A DNA stretch of 64,000 nucleotides from Ereboglobus sp. (GCA_029974595.1 JARKRC010000005.1:1-64000); one strand, 5' to 3'. Positions 6,797 through 15,920 are shown, counted from the first letter of the stretch. A program made the numbers and translations. Notes: generated from the letters alone by a model not told the origin.

Positions 6797-9766
6797 ATGA
6801 AAACCGCATCCCGTCCGCAACCGCATCCGCAGACTGCCACATTTCCATACATGACAACAAAAGCCACATCCACAACCACACTCCCACCCACGCTAAAACT
6901 CTCCGCCCTGGCCGCCGGCCTCCTTCTCTTTGCGACGCCCGGCGCTTTCGCGCAATCAGCCGCCGTGAAAGCATTCGAGGGCGATGGCGCCATTGTCATC
7001 GCCGATTTTGAGGGCCGCTCCTATGGCAAGGGCTGGACCGTCACCGGCGAGGCGTTCGGCAAGGCGCCCGCAACCGCGGCCACGACGCGCCAGTCGCGAC
7101 TGGCGGGTTATCTCGGCTCCGGCTACGTGAACACCTACAACCCCAATGACAGGCCGACGGGCACGCTCACGTCGCCCGCCTTCACGATCCAGCGCCGTTA
7201 TGTGCGTTTCCTCATCGGCGGCGGCGGGCATCCCGACACCTGCGTCAACCTGCTCGTTGACGGTAAGGTTGTCCGCACCGCCTCCGGGCCCAACGTATAT
7301 GGTCCCGGCTCCGAGAACCTCTCCGAGGCCGGATGGGACGTGGGCGAGTTCGCCGGAAAATCCGCTCGCATCGAGATTGCGGACATGAACTCGGGCAGTT
7401 GGGGCCACATCAATATCGATCACATCATCCAAAGCGACCGCGCCCCGAAAAAACTCGTCGCGCCGCAGCAGCAAGCCGCCGCCGCAAATCCGCCCGCGTC
7501 CGGGCAGGCGACGCGGACCGCCCTCAGGGACGCCGCGGCTGTCTGGAACATGGACGCCCCGAAGACCGCCGGCGGCGCGCGCGCGGCGGTTTCAGGCGCG
7601 GTGTCGTTTGGGCACGCGCTCCAAGGCGCGGAGCTCGCAGCCTCGCGCGCACGCGGCGGCGACGGACTCGCTGCGCGGTTTGCGGGCGGCTTTATCAAGG
7701 ATGAACAACTCCAGCCAAAAGGCGACCGACTCACGCTGCTGTTGCGCATAAAACCATCGGCGGCCCTGCCCAACGGCGAACTGTTTTCCAAGCACGGCGG
7801 ACATGCCAAAACCTCCTTCAATCTTTACGTCAACAGCGGGCGCATCGGCTTTCAGATCGGCACCAAGGATGTCACCAGCCTTGCGGCGGACATCCGCCTT
7901 GAACCCGACGCCATAAAACCCGGCGCGTGGCATGACATCGTGGCGCGTTACGACGGATCGCAAATCGCCTTGTTCGTGAACGGCAGGCGCGTCCTGTCCA
8001 AGCCGGTCTCCGGCGCGTTGCGCGAAAACGCCGAGCCGCTGACCATCGGTCGCCCCATGCGCGGCGACATCGACCACGCCGCGCTCTGGACGCGCGCGCT
8101 TTCCGACGCCGAAATCATCGCCCTCAGCGGCGGCCCGGGGGCTGTCGCCCAAGCGCAAACCTCGCGCCTTCCGCAAATCCAAGCCATCACCGGCAAGGAC
8201 AATCTCACCACCGTTGACCAGCTCCGCGCCGCCCGCGAATTGCGCGCCAAGCTCGCCGACGACCCGCACCGCCCGCGCTATCATCTCATGCCGCCCGACG
8301 GCTATTGGAACGACGTCAACGGCACGCTCTACTGGAAGGGCCGCTACCATGTGATGTTTCTCGGACGGCAGGCGCCCGACGCGCAGACGGTTCTCGACGG
8401 CAAGGACACCGCCCACCCGCGCGAAATCTGGCTGCACGCATCGAGCGCGGACCTCGTGCACTGGGTGCATCACACGCCCGCGCTCACGCCGGTTTTCGAC
8501 GGCTCCATGCCGCGCGGCATTTACAGCGGCGACGCCGTCAACGACGCACCCGTGCCTACGCTCATTTATCACGTCCCCGGCCAGGGCACCTGCATCGCCA
8601 CCGCCGCCGATCCCGACGACCCCGAACTCGTCCGCTGGACGCCCCACCCGAAAAATCCCGTGATTTCCGACAAAACACAGCCGCCCGAGGTGCGCGTCTT
8701 CGACCCGGCCGCGTGGCGCGAAGCCGACGGCACTTACTACGCGCTCATCGGCAACAAAAACGGCACGCCCGGCTACGAGGGCGACTCGACCAGCCTCTAC
8801 CGCTCGAAAGACCTCGTGAACTGGGAGTATCGCGGACCGTTCTACAAATCCGACCGCAAGTGGACGGGCGAATACGAGGACGCCGCCTGCCCCGACTTTT
8901 TTCCGATCGGCAATGGCAGGCACATGCTCCTGATGCACTGCCACCGTCCGTTCAACAGCACGCATTATTACATCGGCATCTGGGATCGCGCGTCGGAGAA
9001 GTTCATCCCCGAATCGCACGGACGCATGAGCTGGGCCGCAGGCTCCACCGCCGCGCCGGAGACATTGCTCGACGACAAGGGCCGCCGCGTTTTCTGGGGC
9101 TGGGTGCAAGAACCTTACCGCCCCACGCAAATGCCCAAAATGCCCTCCGCCTCGGTGACATGGGCCTCCGTCACCACGCTGCCGCGCATCCTCTCGCTCT
9201 TTCCCGACAACACGCTTCGCATCCAGCCCGCGCCCGAGCTTGAAGTCCTCCGCCACAACGAGCGCGTGCTCGAAAACTTCACTGTTTCCGGCGAGCGCAA
9301 TCTGTCGGGCATTCGCGGCGACACGCTCGAAATCCGCGCGCGCATCCGTCCCGGAAAATCCGGACGCTTCGGCGTCGTCGTCCGGCAGACTCCCGACGAC
9401 GCGGAGCGCACGCCGATCTGGATCGACCTCGACAAACACACGCTCACCGCCGACATCTCCAAATCGACCCTCGACCCAAAAGCCCGGTGGACAAAAGGCC
9501 GCGCCGACTTCCTGAAAAACCTGCCGCCGCAGGAGCATTTCGTCACGGAGCAAACCGCGCCGCTGACGCTCGCGCCCGGCGAGATCGTCGATCTGCGGGT
9601 GTTCATTGACAGGAGCATCATCGAAATCTTCGTGAACGAGCGCCAGTGCCTCACGCAGCGCGTTTACCCGAGCCGCCGCGACGCGCAGGAGATTTCCCTT
9701 GTCGCCGAGGGCGCCCCCGTGACCATCGAAAAACTCCAAGTCTGGGACATGCGCCCGACGCAATAA
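6797..9766 (+). CDS. Secreted GH32-like fructosidase with extra N-terminal module (paralog 2)
   Basis: 989 residues (an in-frame ATG at 6851 is also possible), with signal peptide LSALAAGLLLFATPGAFA-Q. It has one more domain than its neighbour: a jelly-roll module at about 55-225 (IADFEGRSYGKGWTVTGEAFG, FLIGGGGHPDTCVNLLVDGK) of the kind found before GH32 domains in Bacteroidota and Verrucomicrobiota. A LamG-type module, the GH32 propeller and a C-terminal sandwich follow. The nucleophile motif is nearer to canonical here, YWNDVNG with Asp near 506. The others are VFDP (Asp near 636) and AACPD (Cys near 698), again without the usual Glu before Cys. The LamG part is nearly identical at DNA level to the preceding gene, while the catalytic part is somewhat less alike. 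It is probably co-transcribed with the MFS and kinase genes. Periplasmic sucrose or fructan cleavage is inferred. Confidence 0.85.
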   Translation: MKTASRPQPHPQTATFPYMTTKATSTTTLPPTLKLSALAAGLLLFATPGAFAQSAAVKAFEGDGAIVIADFEGRSYGKGWTVTGEAFGKAPATAATTRQSRLAGYLGSGYVNTYNPNDRPTGTLTSPAFTIQRRYVRFLIGGGGHPDTCVNLLVDGKVVRTASGPNVYGPGSENLSEAGWDVGEFAGKSARIEIADMNSGSWGHINIDHIIQSDRAPKKLVAPQQQAAAANPPASGQATRTALRDAAAVWNMDAPKTAGGARAAVSGAVSFGHALQGAELAASRARGGDGLAARFAGGFIKDEQLQPKGDRLTLLLRIKPSAALPNGELFSKHGGHAKTSFNLYVNSGRIGFQIGTKDVTSLAADIRLEPDAIKPGAWHDIVARYDGSQIALFVNGRRVLSKPVSGALRENAEPLTIGRPMRGDIDHAALWTRALSDAEIIALSGGPGAVAQAQTSRLPQIQAITGKDNLTTVDQLRAARELRAKLADDPHRPRYHLMPPDGYWNDVNGTLYWKGRYHVMFLGRQAPDAQTVLDGKDTAHPREIWLHASSADLVHWVHHTPALTPVFDGSMPRGIYSGDAVNDAPVPTLIYHVPGQGTCIATAADPDDPELVRWTPHPKNPVISDKTQPPEVRVFDPAAWREADGTYYALIGNKNGTPGYEGDSTSLYRSKDLVNWEYRGPFYKSDRKWTGEYEDAACPDFFPIGNGRHMLLMHCHRPFNSTHYYIGIWDRASEKFIPESHGRMSWAAGSTAAPETLLDDKGRRVFWGWVQEPYRPTQMPKMPSASVTWASVTTLPRILSLFPDNTLRIQPAPELEVLRHNERVLENFTVSGERNLSGIRGDTLEIRARIRPGKSGRFGVVVRQTPDDAERTPIWIDLDKHTLTADISKSTLDPKARWTKGRADFLKNLPPQEHFVTEQTAPLTLAPGEIVDLRVFIDRSIIEIFVNERQCLTQRVYPSRRDAQEISLVAEGAPVTIEKLQVWDMRPTQ

Positions 9767-9798
9767 TCTTCCCAAACCGAAACCAAAAAAACATCGCC

Positions 9799-11178
9799 AT
9801 GACCTCGCAAAACCAAGGCGGCTCACCCAACGCCTACCTGCTTCGCTGCTCGCTCGTCGCCGCGCTCGGCGGCCTCCTCTTCGGCTTCGACACGGTTGTC
9901 ATTTCCGGAGCGCAAGACCAGCTCAAGGACCTGTTTCAACTCGGCGGTTTCATGCAGGGTTTCATGACCGCGTCGGCGCTCATCGGCACCGTCATTGGCG
10001 CGCTCTTCGCCGGGCGGCCAAGCGACCTGCTCGGGCGCAAACGCTGCCTGCAATGGGCCGGCGTGCTGTTTTTTGTCTCGGCTGCCGGCTGCGCGTTCGC
10101 GTGGGATTTCTGGTCGCTGGTCGCGTTCCGCATCATTGGCGGGCTGGGCATCGGCGCATCGACCGTGATCTGCCCGCTCTATCTCGCGGAAATCTCGCCG
10201 CCGCGCTGGCGCGGACGGCTCGGCGCGTTTTTCCAGTTCAACATCGTGCTCGGCATCCTGCTCGCCTACCTCTCGAACTATCTGCTCGGACAGGCCGACC
10301 TCGGCGCGCACGAATGGCGCTGGAAACTCGGCATCGAAGCCGCGCCCTCGCTCGTGTTCTGGATTTTGCTGCGCGCCATCCCGGAAAGCCCGCGCTGGCT
10401 CATCATGCGCAACCGCACGCGCGAGGCCGCGGAGGTGTTTGCCGGAACCGGCGTCGAAAATCCCGGCGCGCAGGTCGCGGTCATTCAGGCGTCGATTGCA
10501 GAGGACACCGGCGAACGGAAAAAGGCCGAGCCGCTTTTCAGGCGCATCCATTCGCTGCCCGTCTTTCTCGCCATCTCGATAGCGATGTTCAACCAGTTGG
10601 ACGGCATCAACGCCCTGCTCTACTACCTCAATCCCATTTTCGGCATGGCGGGCTTCGACAAGGTTTCCGGCGATTTGCAGTCGGTGCTCATCGGCGCGAC
10701 CAATCTCGTTTTCACCATGCTCGGCATGGCGATCATCGACCGCGTGGGACGCAAGACGCTGCTGCTCGGCGGCGCGGTTGGCACCGGCCTCTGCCTGCTC
10801 GGCGTGGCGTGGATTTTCACGGTCAACCAGTATCAGGGCGCGCTCGTCTGGCTGCTCGTCGGCTACATCGCCTGCCACGCGTTCGGGCAGGGCGCGGTCA
10901 TCTGGGTTTACATCAGCGAGATTTTTCCGAACTCCGTGCGCGCAAAAGGCCAGGTGCTCGGCAGCTCGACGCACTGGATCATGGCCGCTGCGATTTCGTG
11001 GCTGTTTCCCATGTTCGCCAAAAACGCCGGCGAGCCGGGCGCGGGCATTCCGTTCTACTTTTTCGCGGCCATGATGGCGCTGCAAATCGTCATCCTGCTG
11101 CGCTGGTTTCCCGAAACGAAGGGCGTCCCGCTCGAAGACATGCAAAAACGGCTGGCCGAGAGAAAGGGTCGCGCCTGA
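9799..11178 (+). CDS. Sugar-porter family MFS permease
   Basis: 459 residues from the ATG at MTSQNQ, 32 bases after the GH32 stop. About 12 membrane segments and the sugar-porter signatures are visible: GGLLFGFDTVVISGA in helix 1, GRPSDLLGRKR in the 2-3 loop, PESPRWL in the middle, QLDGINALLYYLNPIF in helix 7, DRVGRKTLLL in the 8-9 loop and PETKGVPLEDMQ at the C-terminus. The family contains proton-coupled hexose and disaccharide carriers of the inner membrane. With secreted GH32 enzymes before it and a fructokinase 6 bases after it, fructose or another hexose released in the periplasm is the likely substrate. That specificity comes from context only. Confidence 0.9.
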   Translation: MTSQNQGGSPNAYLLRCSLVAALGGLLFGFDTVVISGAQDQLKDLFQLGGFMQGFMTASALIGTVIGALFAGRPSDLLGRKRCLQWAGVLFFVSAAGCAFAWDFWSLVAFRIIGGLGIGASTVICPLYLAEISPPRWRGRLGAFFQFNIVLGILLAYLSNYLLGQADLGAHEWRWKLGIEAAPSLVFWILLRAIPESPRWLIMRNRTREAAEVFAGTGVENPGAQVAVIQASIAEDTGERKKAEPLFRRIHSLPVFLAISIAMFNQLDGINALLYYLNPIFGMAGFDKVSGDLQSVLIGATNLVFTMLGMAIIDRVGRKTLLLGGAVGTGLCLLGVAWIFTVNQYQGALVWLLVGYIACHAFGQGAVIWVYISEIFPNSVRAKGQVLGSSTHWIMAAAISWLFPMFAKNAGEPGAGIPFYFFAAMMALQIVILLRWFPETKGVPLEDMQKRLAERKGRA

Positions 11179-11184
11179 ACACGC

Positions 11185-12072
11185 ATGGGCTCAAATCCCG
11201 ACCGCTCACACAATCCGCTGCTGCTCGTCTTCGGTGAAATCCTCTGGGATTTGCTCCCCGCAGGCGCGCAACCCGGCGGCGCTCCCGCAAACGTCGCCGT
11301 GCTCGCGCACGCCATCGGCGCCAATAGTTTTCTCGCGAGCGCCGTGGGCGGCGATGCTTGCGGACTCGACATGCTCGCGCGCCTGCGCGAGCGCGGCGTC
11401 CCGACCACGCACGTGCAGCAACTCGACGGCATCCCGACCGGCGCGGTCGATGTGACCATCACCGAAGGCGGCATCCCGTCGTATCAGATTCTCGAAAACG
11501 TCGCGTGGGATCACATCGCCTGCCCGCCCGCGCTCGCGCAGACGGCGGCGCGCGCCGGCGCGTTTTATTTCGGCTCCCTCGCGCAACGCTCCGCGCAATC
11601 GCGCGACACGCTGAAAAAACTCCTGCAAACCATCCCCGCGCGCTGCCTGCGCTTTTTCGACGTGAACCTGCGCAAGCCCTGGCCGGCAGCCGATGCGCTC
11701 GACGCTTCGCTGGCGCACGCGGACATCCTGAAGCTCAACCACGAGGAATTGCCCCTGCTCGCAAACTGGCTCGCGCTGCCGTGCGACGAGCGCGGCTTTG
11801 CCGACGCGCTTTTCGCGCGTTATCCCATCCGCACGGTGCTTCTGACAAAAGGGCCATTGGGCGCGGATATTTTCGACAAAGGCGGCGAACCCGCGCGCGT
11901 GCCGGCGTCCCGGGTCGAAAAGATCGCCGACACCGTCGGCGCGGGAGACGCCTTTTCGGCGGGTTTTATCGACGCCCGTCTGCGCGGCCTGTCGAACGCC
12001 GACGCCGCAAAGCGAGGCAGCGACCTCGCCGCCCGCGTCTGCGCCACCGCCGGCGCGTGGCTGCCGTTGTGA
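11185..12072 (+). CDS. scrK: PfkB-family carbohydrate kinase, probable fructokinase
   Basis: 295 residues, starting 6 bases after the permease stop. It shows the ribokinase/PfkB fold marks: N-terminal FGEILWDLLP and PGGAPANVAVLAHAIG, and the C-terminal anion-hole and catalytic motif DTVGAGDAFSAGF with the base Asp. The short length and the GGAPANVA motif resemble bacterial fructokinases (ScrK/CscK), which phosphorylate fructose to fructose 6-phosphate in the cytoplasm. As last gene of the GH32-GH32-MFS cluster it would feed imported fructose into glycolysis. Another ketose or aldose cannot be excluded from sequence alone. Confidence 0.85.
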   Translation: MGSNPDRSHNPLLLVFGEILWDLLPAGAQPGGAPANVAVLAHAIGANSFLASAVGGDACGLDMLARLRERGVPTTHVQQLDGIPTGAVDVTITEGGIPSYQILENVAWDHIACPPALAQTAARAGAFYFGSLAQRSAQSRDTLKKLLQTIPARCLRFFDVNLRKPWPAADALDASLAHADILKLNHEELPLLANWLALPCDERGFADALFARYPIRTVLLTKGPLGADIFDKGGEPARVPASRVEKIADTVGAGDAFSAGFIDARLRGLSNADAAKRGSDLAARVCATAGAWLPL

Positions 12073-12080
12073 ACAGATAA

Positions 12081-12101
12081 ACGCGACGGAGACCGTCGCG
12101 T
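12081..12101 (+). repeat. Perfect 9-bp hairpin just after the fructokinase stop
   Basis: ACGCGACGG and CCGTCGCGT pair perfectly around AGA, eight bases downstream of the kinase stop. No T-run follows directly, but the structure could protect or pause the 3' end of the sugar operon mRNA ahead of the second hairpin. Confidence 0.8.
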
Positions 12102-12114
12102 CTACTCGGGACAT

Positions 12115-12147
12115 AAAAAAGCCGCGGGCCTGACGGCTTGCGGCTTT
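12115..12147. terminator. Bidirectional intrinsic terminator between scrK and rplQ
   Basis: A-run, GCCGC stem, loop, GCGGC stem and TTT on the plus strand. On the minus strand the same stem is followed by six T. It lies between two convergent operons, so it can end both the sugar operon and the ribosomal cluster, and it is better formed for the ribosomal (minus) direction. Confidence 0.8.
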
Positions 12148-12173
12148 GTGGTGAGCTTTATGAAAACCGGCTT

Positions 12174-12689
12174 TTATGCCTTGGCTTCGCCTTCGGCGGC
12201 TGCGGGAGCGGCAGCGGCAGCAGCGGCAGCAGCGGGGGCTGCAGCGGGCTTGGCGGCGGGTTTCTTCGCCTTCTTTGCGCGGCTCTTGTTCTTCTTGTAG
12301 CCGGGATCATCGGCTTTCACGAACTCGATGAGCGCAACCTCGGCGGCGTCGCTGTCGCGGCGGCCAAGTTTGTAGATGCGGGTGTAGCCGCCGTTGCGGT
12401 TTTCGAATTGTTTCCAGGTCTCGTTGAAGAGCTTGGTGATGGCGTTCTCGTCGCGCACGTCGGCGAGGGCGAGGCGGCGGAGATGAATCGCATCCTTCCT
12501 GTCTTTCGCAAGGCCGGCTTTCTTGGCCTTGGTGATGATCTTTTCGATGAAGGGGCGAAGCGCCTTGGCCTTCGTGAGCGTGGTCTGGATGCGCTCGTGC
12601 GTGATGAGAGCGGCGGCCAGATTCGACATCATGGCTTTGCGATGCTCGCGGGTGACGCCGAGTCCGTATTTGTGTGTTTTGTGACGCAT
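12174..12689 (-). CDS. rplQ: 50S ribosomal protein L17, with alanine/lysine-rich tail
   Basis: 171 residues. The first 120 or so are a typical L17 (MRHKTHKYGLG, EHRKAMMSNLAAALI, HERIQTTLTKAKALRPF). The last 45 residues are a low-complexity extension of Lys, Ala and Pro (KKAKKPAAKPAAAPAA and on) not present in most L17 proteins. L17 lies near the exit tunnel of the large subunit. It is the last gene of the cluster, following rpoA as usual. The start is ATG. Confidence 0.97.
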   Translation of the reverse strand: MRHKTHKYGLGVTREHRKAMMSNLAAALITHERIQTTLTKAKALRPFIEKIITKAKKAGLAKDRKDAIHLRRLALADVRDENAITKLFNETWKQFENRNGGYTRIYKLGRRDSDAAEVALIEFVKADDPGYKKNKSRAKKAKKPAAKPAAAPAAAAAAAAAPAAAEGEAKA

Positions 12690-12782
12690 TGTGGTTTAGG
12701 TTTTCTTGTTTTTTGTTGGCGCTTCCCGATCGGCTTTCCGGTCGCAGCGTTGGGCGGCAGCGGACGGCGCGAGAAGCGAGGC

Positions 12783-12872
12783 AAAAGTAGAAAGTAGGAA
12801 TTAGAAAGTAAGAGCCAGGCGCTTCCGCGCCGTTTCCGTTTTTCTAATTCCTAATTTCTACTTCCTACTTTT
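12783..12872 (-). repeat. Intercistronic long inverted repeat A (rpoA-rplQ)
   Basis: The left arm (12783-12811, words such as AAAGTAGAAAGTAGGAATTA) pairs imperfectly with the right arm (about 12839-12872, TTTCTAATTCCTAATTTCTA and on). The central loop contains its own hairpin GGCGC-TTCC-GCGCC. The right arm touches the rpoA stop codon. This is one of eight similar structures in the ribosomal cluster. Confidence 0.85.
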
Positions 12873-13874
12873 TTAAAGGTCCTTCTTTGAGTCGAGGAGG
12901 CGTTCGTCGAACTTCATGCCGAGCGAGAGGCCGAGGGCTTCGAGCTTGTCCTTGATTTCGTTGAGGGACTTTTTGCCGAAGTTGCGGTATTTGAGCATTT
13001 CCTGCTCGGTCTTCATCGCGAGTTCGCCGACGGTGGTGATGTTGGCGTTGTTCAGGCAGTTCGCGGCGCGGACGGAGAGTTCGATTTCGTTGACCGACAT
13101 GTTCAGGAGCTTGCGGAGCTTGTTCTGCTCTTCGCTGACTTCGCTGGCCTGGGCTTCGAAGGCGTATTCCTCGTTGCTGACGCGGTTGAAGACATCGAGG
13201 TGATGGGCGAGGATCGAGGCGGATTGCTTGAGGGCGTCGTCGGGGGTGACGCGGCCGTCGGTCCAGATTTCGAGGATGAGTTTGTCGTAGTCGGTGATCT
13301 GGCCGACGCGGGTGTTCTCGACGGTGTATTTGACGAGTTTCACGGGCGAAAAGAGGGAGTCGATCGGAATGACGCCGATGGTCTGCTCTTCTTTTTTGTT
13401 TATTTCGCCGGGATAGTAGCCGCGGCCGGTCTTGATTTCGATTTCGGCTTCGAAGGCTTTGGCTTTGTCGAGCGTGCAGATGATTTGCTCGGGGTTGATG
13501 ATCTTGACGTTGGCGTCGGCCTGGATGTCGGCGGCGGTGACGGGACCTTCTCGGTTGACTTTGATGAGGAGGGTGAAGGGCTCGCGTTTTTCCGAGACAA
13601 TGAGGATTTTTTTCAGGTTGAGCACGATGTCGGTGACGTCCTCGACGACGCCGTCGATGCTCTGGAATTCGTGGTTCACTCCGTCGATTTTGATGGACGA
13701 GATGGCGGAGCCTTCGATCGAGCTGAGAAGGACGCGGCGGAGGGAGTTGCCGATGGTGTGGCCGTAACCGGCTTCAAAGGGTTCGGCGATGAATTTGGCA
13801 TAGGTGGGCGTCGAGCCCTCCTCAACTTTGTTGAGTTTGCTGGGGAGTTCGAACTTTCCGAGACGTTTTGGCAT
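12873..13874 (-). CDS. rpoA: DNA-directed RNA polymerase subunit alpha
   Basis: 333 residues with both domains: the alpha-NTD dimerisation and assembly region (about 1-235, with EPFEAGYGHTIGNSLRRVLL and SSIEGSAISSIKIDGV) and the alpha-CTD (about 255-320, LSVRAANCLNNANITTVGEL and LGLSLGMKFD) that contacts UP elements and activators. The length is standard. The gene lies between rpsD and rplQ as in most bacteria. Its stop codon abuts the long inverted repeat that separates it from rplQ. Confidence 0.98.
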   Translation of the reverse strand: MPKRLGKFELPSKLNKVEEGSTPTYAKFIAEPFEAGYGHTIGNSLRRVLLSSIEGSAISSIKIDGVNHEFQSIDGVVEDVTDIVLNLKKILIVSEKREPFTLLIKVNREGPVTAADIQADANVKIINPEQIICTLDKAKAFEAEIEIKTGRGYYPGEINKKEEQTIGVIPIDSLFSPVKLVKYTVENTRVGQITDYDKLILEIWTDGRVTPDDALKQSASILAHHLDVFNRVSNEEYAFEAQASEVSEEQNKLRKLLNMSVNEIELSVRAANCLNNANITTVGELAMKTEQEMLKYRNFGKKSLNEIKDKLEALGLSLGMKFDERLLDSKKDL

Positions 13875-14071
13875 GGCGGGAATGTGGAGAAGATTTTCTG
13901 TCGGTTGCGCGGCAAGCGCTGTTGGATGGGACTGTTACGAAGTTGATGAGTCCAGTTTTTTCTTCGGGCCGTCGGGCGGAGGCAGCTTTCGGGCCGGGAG
14001 GTTTTGAACGTGGACGTGTTGCGCGGTTCTCATTGTAACACAGGCGGGAAGCGCCCGTGCCACATTTCGGA

Positions 14072-14680
14072 TTAGCGCGAATAGAATTCGACGATGAGCT
14101 GCTCGTTGATGCCGGGCTCCATCTCGTCGCGATTGGGCAGACGGACCATGGTGGCCTTGAGCGCCTCGTCGTTGCGGGTGAGCCAGCCGGGGACGTTGCG
14201 CGCCTTGGTTTCCTCGAGATTGCGGGTGGCAATCTGACGGGAGGTAGGCGCGTTTTTGATTTCGATTTCGTCGCCGGGTTTGACGGTGTAGCTGGCGATG
14301 TCGACCTTGTGGCCGTTCACGCGGATGTGGCCGTGGTTGACGATCTGGCGAGCGGCGGCGCGGGATTTCGCGAAGCCGAGGAGATAGACAACGCTGTCGA
14401 GGCGAGTTTCGAGGAGTTGGAGAAACACTTCGCCGGTGACGCCGCGGGTGCGTTTTGCCTTGGCAAAGACGCGACGGAACTGGCGTTCGAGGAGGCCGTA
14501 GATGTAGCGGAGTTTCTGCTTTTCGTTGAGGCCGACGGCGTATTCCGAGAGTTTGCGGCGGAGCTTGGGTCCGTGCTGACCGGGGGGATACGTGCGTTTT
14601 TCGTAGGCTTTGGTGGAGCCGAAGAGCGGCTGCGAGAAGCGGCGGCTGAGGCGGGTTGTTGGGCCAGTGTAACGAGCCAT
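14072..14680 (-). CDS. rpsD: 30S ribosomal protein S4
   Basis: 202 residues starting MARYTGPTTRLSRR, with the S4 RNA-binding domain about 95-160 (ETRLDSVVYLLGFAKSRAAARQIVNHGHI). No zinc-binding cysteines are seen, so it is the C-minus form. S4 starts 30S assembly and in many bacteria represses its operon. It is separated from rpoA by 197 bases without an obvious gene, and from rpsK by the long inverted repeat B. Confidence 0.97.
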   Translation of the reverse strand: MARYTGPTTRLSRRFSQPLFGSTKAYEKRTYPPGQHGPKLRRKLSEYAVGLNEKQKLRYIYGLLERQFRRVFAKAKRTRGVTGEVFLQLLETRLDSVVYLLGFAKSRAAARQIVNHGHIRVNGHKVDIASYTVKPGDEIEIKNAPTSRQIATRNLEETKARNVPGWLTRNDEALKATMVRLPNRDEMEPGINEQLIVEFYSR

Positions 14681-14736
14681 GGTGGATTTAGTTTAAGTTT
14701 AGAGTTTAAGTTTAAGTTGTGAGTGGGTTGGGAGGA

Positions 14737-14845
14737 ATTTTCGATTTTGGATTCTCGATTTTCGATTGGGAGCTACCGCTCCGGTTTCGTTTTTAGCGCC
14801 GCGCGGCAGCGCGCAATCGAAAATCGAGAATCCAAAATCAAAAAT
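14737..14845 (-). repeat. Intercistronic long inverted repeat B (rpsK-rpsD)
   Basis: Two 31-base arms (14737-14767 and 14815-14845) pair at 30 of 31 positions; they are made of ATTTTCG/CGAAAAT-type words. The 47-base centre contains GGGAGC-TACC-GCTCC and the core CGCGCGGCAGCGCGC. The element begins one base after the rpsK stop codon. Confidence 0.92.
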
Positions 14846-14846
14846 C

Positions 14847-15452
14847 TTAGACGCGGCGGCGTTTGCGGGGGCGGCAGCCGTTGTGCGGGATGGGCGTGAC
14901 GTCGATGATGGAGGTGATTTCGAGTCCGATGGCCTGGATGGCGCGGATGGCGGAGTCGCGTCCGAGACCGGGGCCGGAAACTTCGATGACGACGTCCTTG
15001 AGGCCGTGCGACATGGCGTTGCGGGCGGCGTCCTGGGCGACGACTTGCGCGGCGTAGGCGGTGGACTTGCGGGAGCCGCGGAAGTTGCACTTGCCGGCGC
15101 TCGACCAGGCGATGACGGCGCCTTTCTGGTCGGTGATCGAGACGATGGTGTTGTTGAAGGAGGCGTTCACCTTGACGATACCGGAGGTGATGTTCTTCGA
15201 GCCTTTGGCTTTGCGAACCTTGATGGCGCCGATTTCCTCCTTGAGGAGTTCTTCGGCGGTGGGCTGCCGGGCGACGCCACCGACGAGTTCGACGGGTTTC
15301 TCGGCGGGGGCCGCAGCGTCGGCGGCAGGCGCGGCGGGAGCGGCTTCGGCGGCGGGTTTCTTGGCCTTGGGAGCTTTTGCAGGCTTCTGGGCGGCGGCGG
15401 CGGCTTTCGGCGCGGCGGTTTCCTTTTCGGGAGTGGACTTGTCTTCAGCCAT
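14847..15452 (-). CDS. rpsK: 30S ribosomal protein S11 with long N-terminal extension
   Basis: 201 residues, against about 128 for usual S11. Residues 1-75 are an Ala/Lys/Pro-rich extension ([20 protein letters not shown] and on) followed by a short acidic helix-like piece ([13 protein letters not shown]). The S11 fold starts near [20 protein letters not shown] and ends RPRKRRRV. S11 sits on the 30S platform near the Shine-Dalgarno helix. The ATG chosen is the only start that gives this frame its full length, and the extension looks real because it has the same composition as the L17 tail. Confidence 0.95.
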   Translation of the reverse strand: MAEDKSTPEKETAAPKAAAAAQKPAKAPKAKKPAAEAAPAAPAADAAAPAEKPVELVGGVARQPTAEELLKEEIGAIKVRKAKGSKNITSGIVKVNASFNNTIVSITDQKGAVIAWSSAGKCNFRGSRKSTAYAAQVVAQDAARNAMSHGLKDVVIEVSGPGLGRDSAIRAIQAIGLEITSIIDVTPIPHNGCRPRKRRRV

Positions 15453-15490
15453 GGAAAATAAGTTGGGTTTGGTGTTTTGAGTTTAAGTGG

Positions 15491-15868
15491 TTACGCGGCG
15501 GCTTTGGTGACGCCGACGGTGCGGCGGGGACCTTTGCGGGTGCGGGCGTTGGTGGAGGTGCGCTGGCCGCGAACCGGGAGGCTCTTGCGGTGGCGGACGC
15601 CGCGGTAGCAGTTGATGGCCTGGAGGCGCTTCAGGTTTGCGGTGAGTTCGCGGCGGAGGTCGCCTTCGACAACCCATTTGTGCTCCGTGATGACCTGGAG
15701 GATTTTGTTGAGTTGTTCCTCGGTGAGGTCCGAGGCGCGCATGTTGCCGTCGATGCCAGCTTCCTGGCAAATGATGGAGGACCGGCTGGGGCCGATGCCG
15801 TAGATGTAATTAAGCGAGAAGAGGACTTTCTTCTTCGCGGGGATGTCAACACCGAGGAGACGTGGCAT
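15491..15868 (-). CDS. rpsM: 30S ribosomal protein S13
   Basis: 125 residues, starting [20 protein letters not shown], with the helix-turn-helix core ([20 protein letters not shown]) and the basic C-terminal tail ([20 protein letters not shown]) that reaches the P-site. Standard length. It is followed by rpsK 38 bases on. The usual preceding genes infA and rpmJ are absent; map lies upstream across a 103-base gap containing a 32-bp palindrome. Confidence 0.97.
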   Translation of the reverse strand: MPRLLGVDIPAKKKVLFSLNYIYGIGPSRSSIICQEAGIDGNMRASDLTEEQLNKILQVITEHKWVVEGDLRRELTANLKRLQAINCYRGVRHRKSLPVRGQRTSTNARTRKGPRRTVGVTKAAA

Positions 15869-15920
15869 AGTGTGTGTGTGGTTTGGTTGGTTTAGAGATT
15901 GTTGTGAGTCTGGCGGGCCG

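Noticed and set aside
7592-11145. Minus-strand frames of 744 and 440 codons over the second GH32 gene and the MFS gene
   Set aside because: Antisense shadows of clear plus-strand genes; no signal, membrane or domain pattern.
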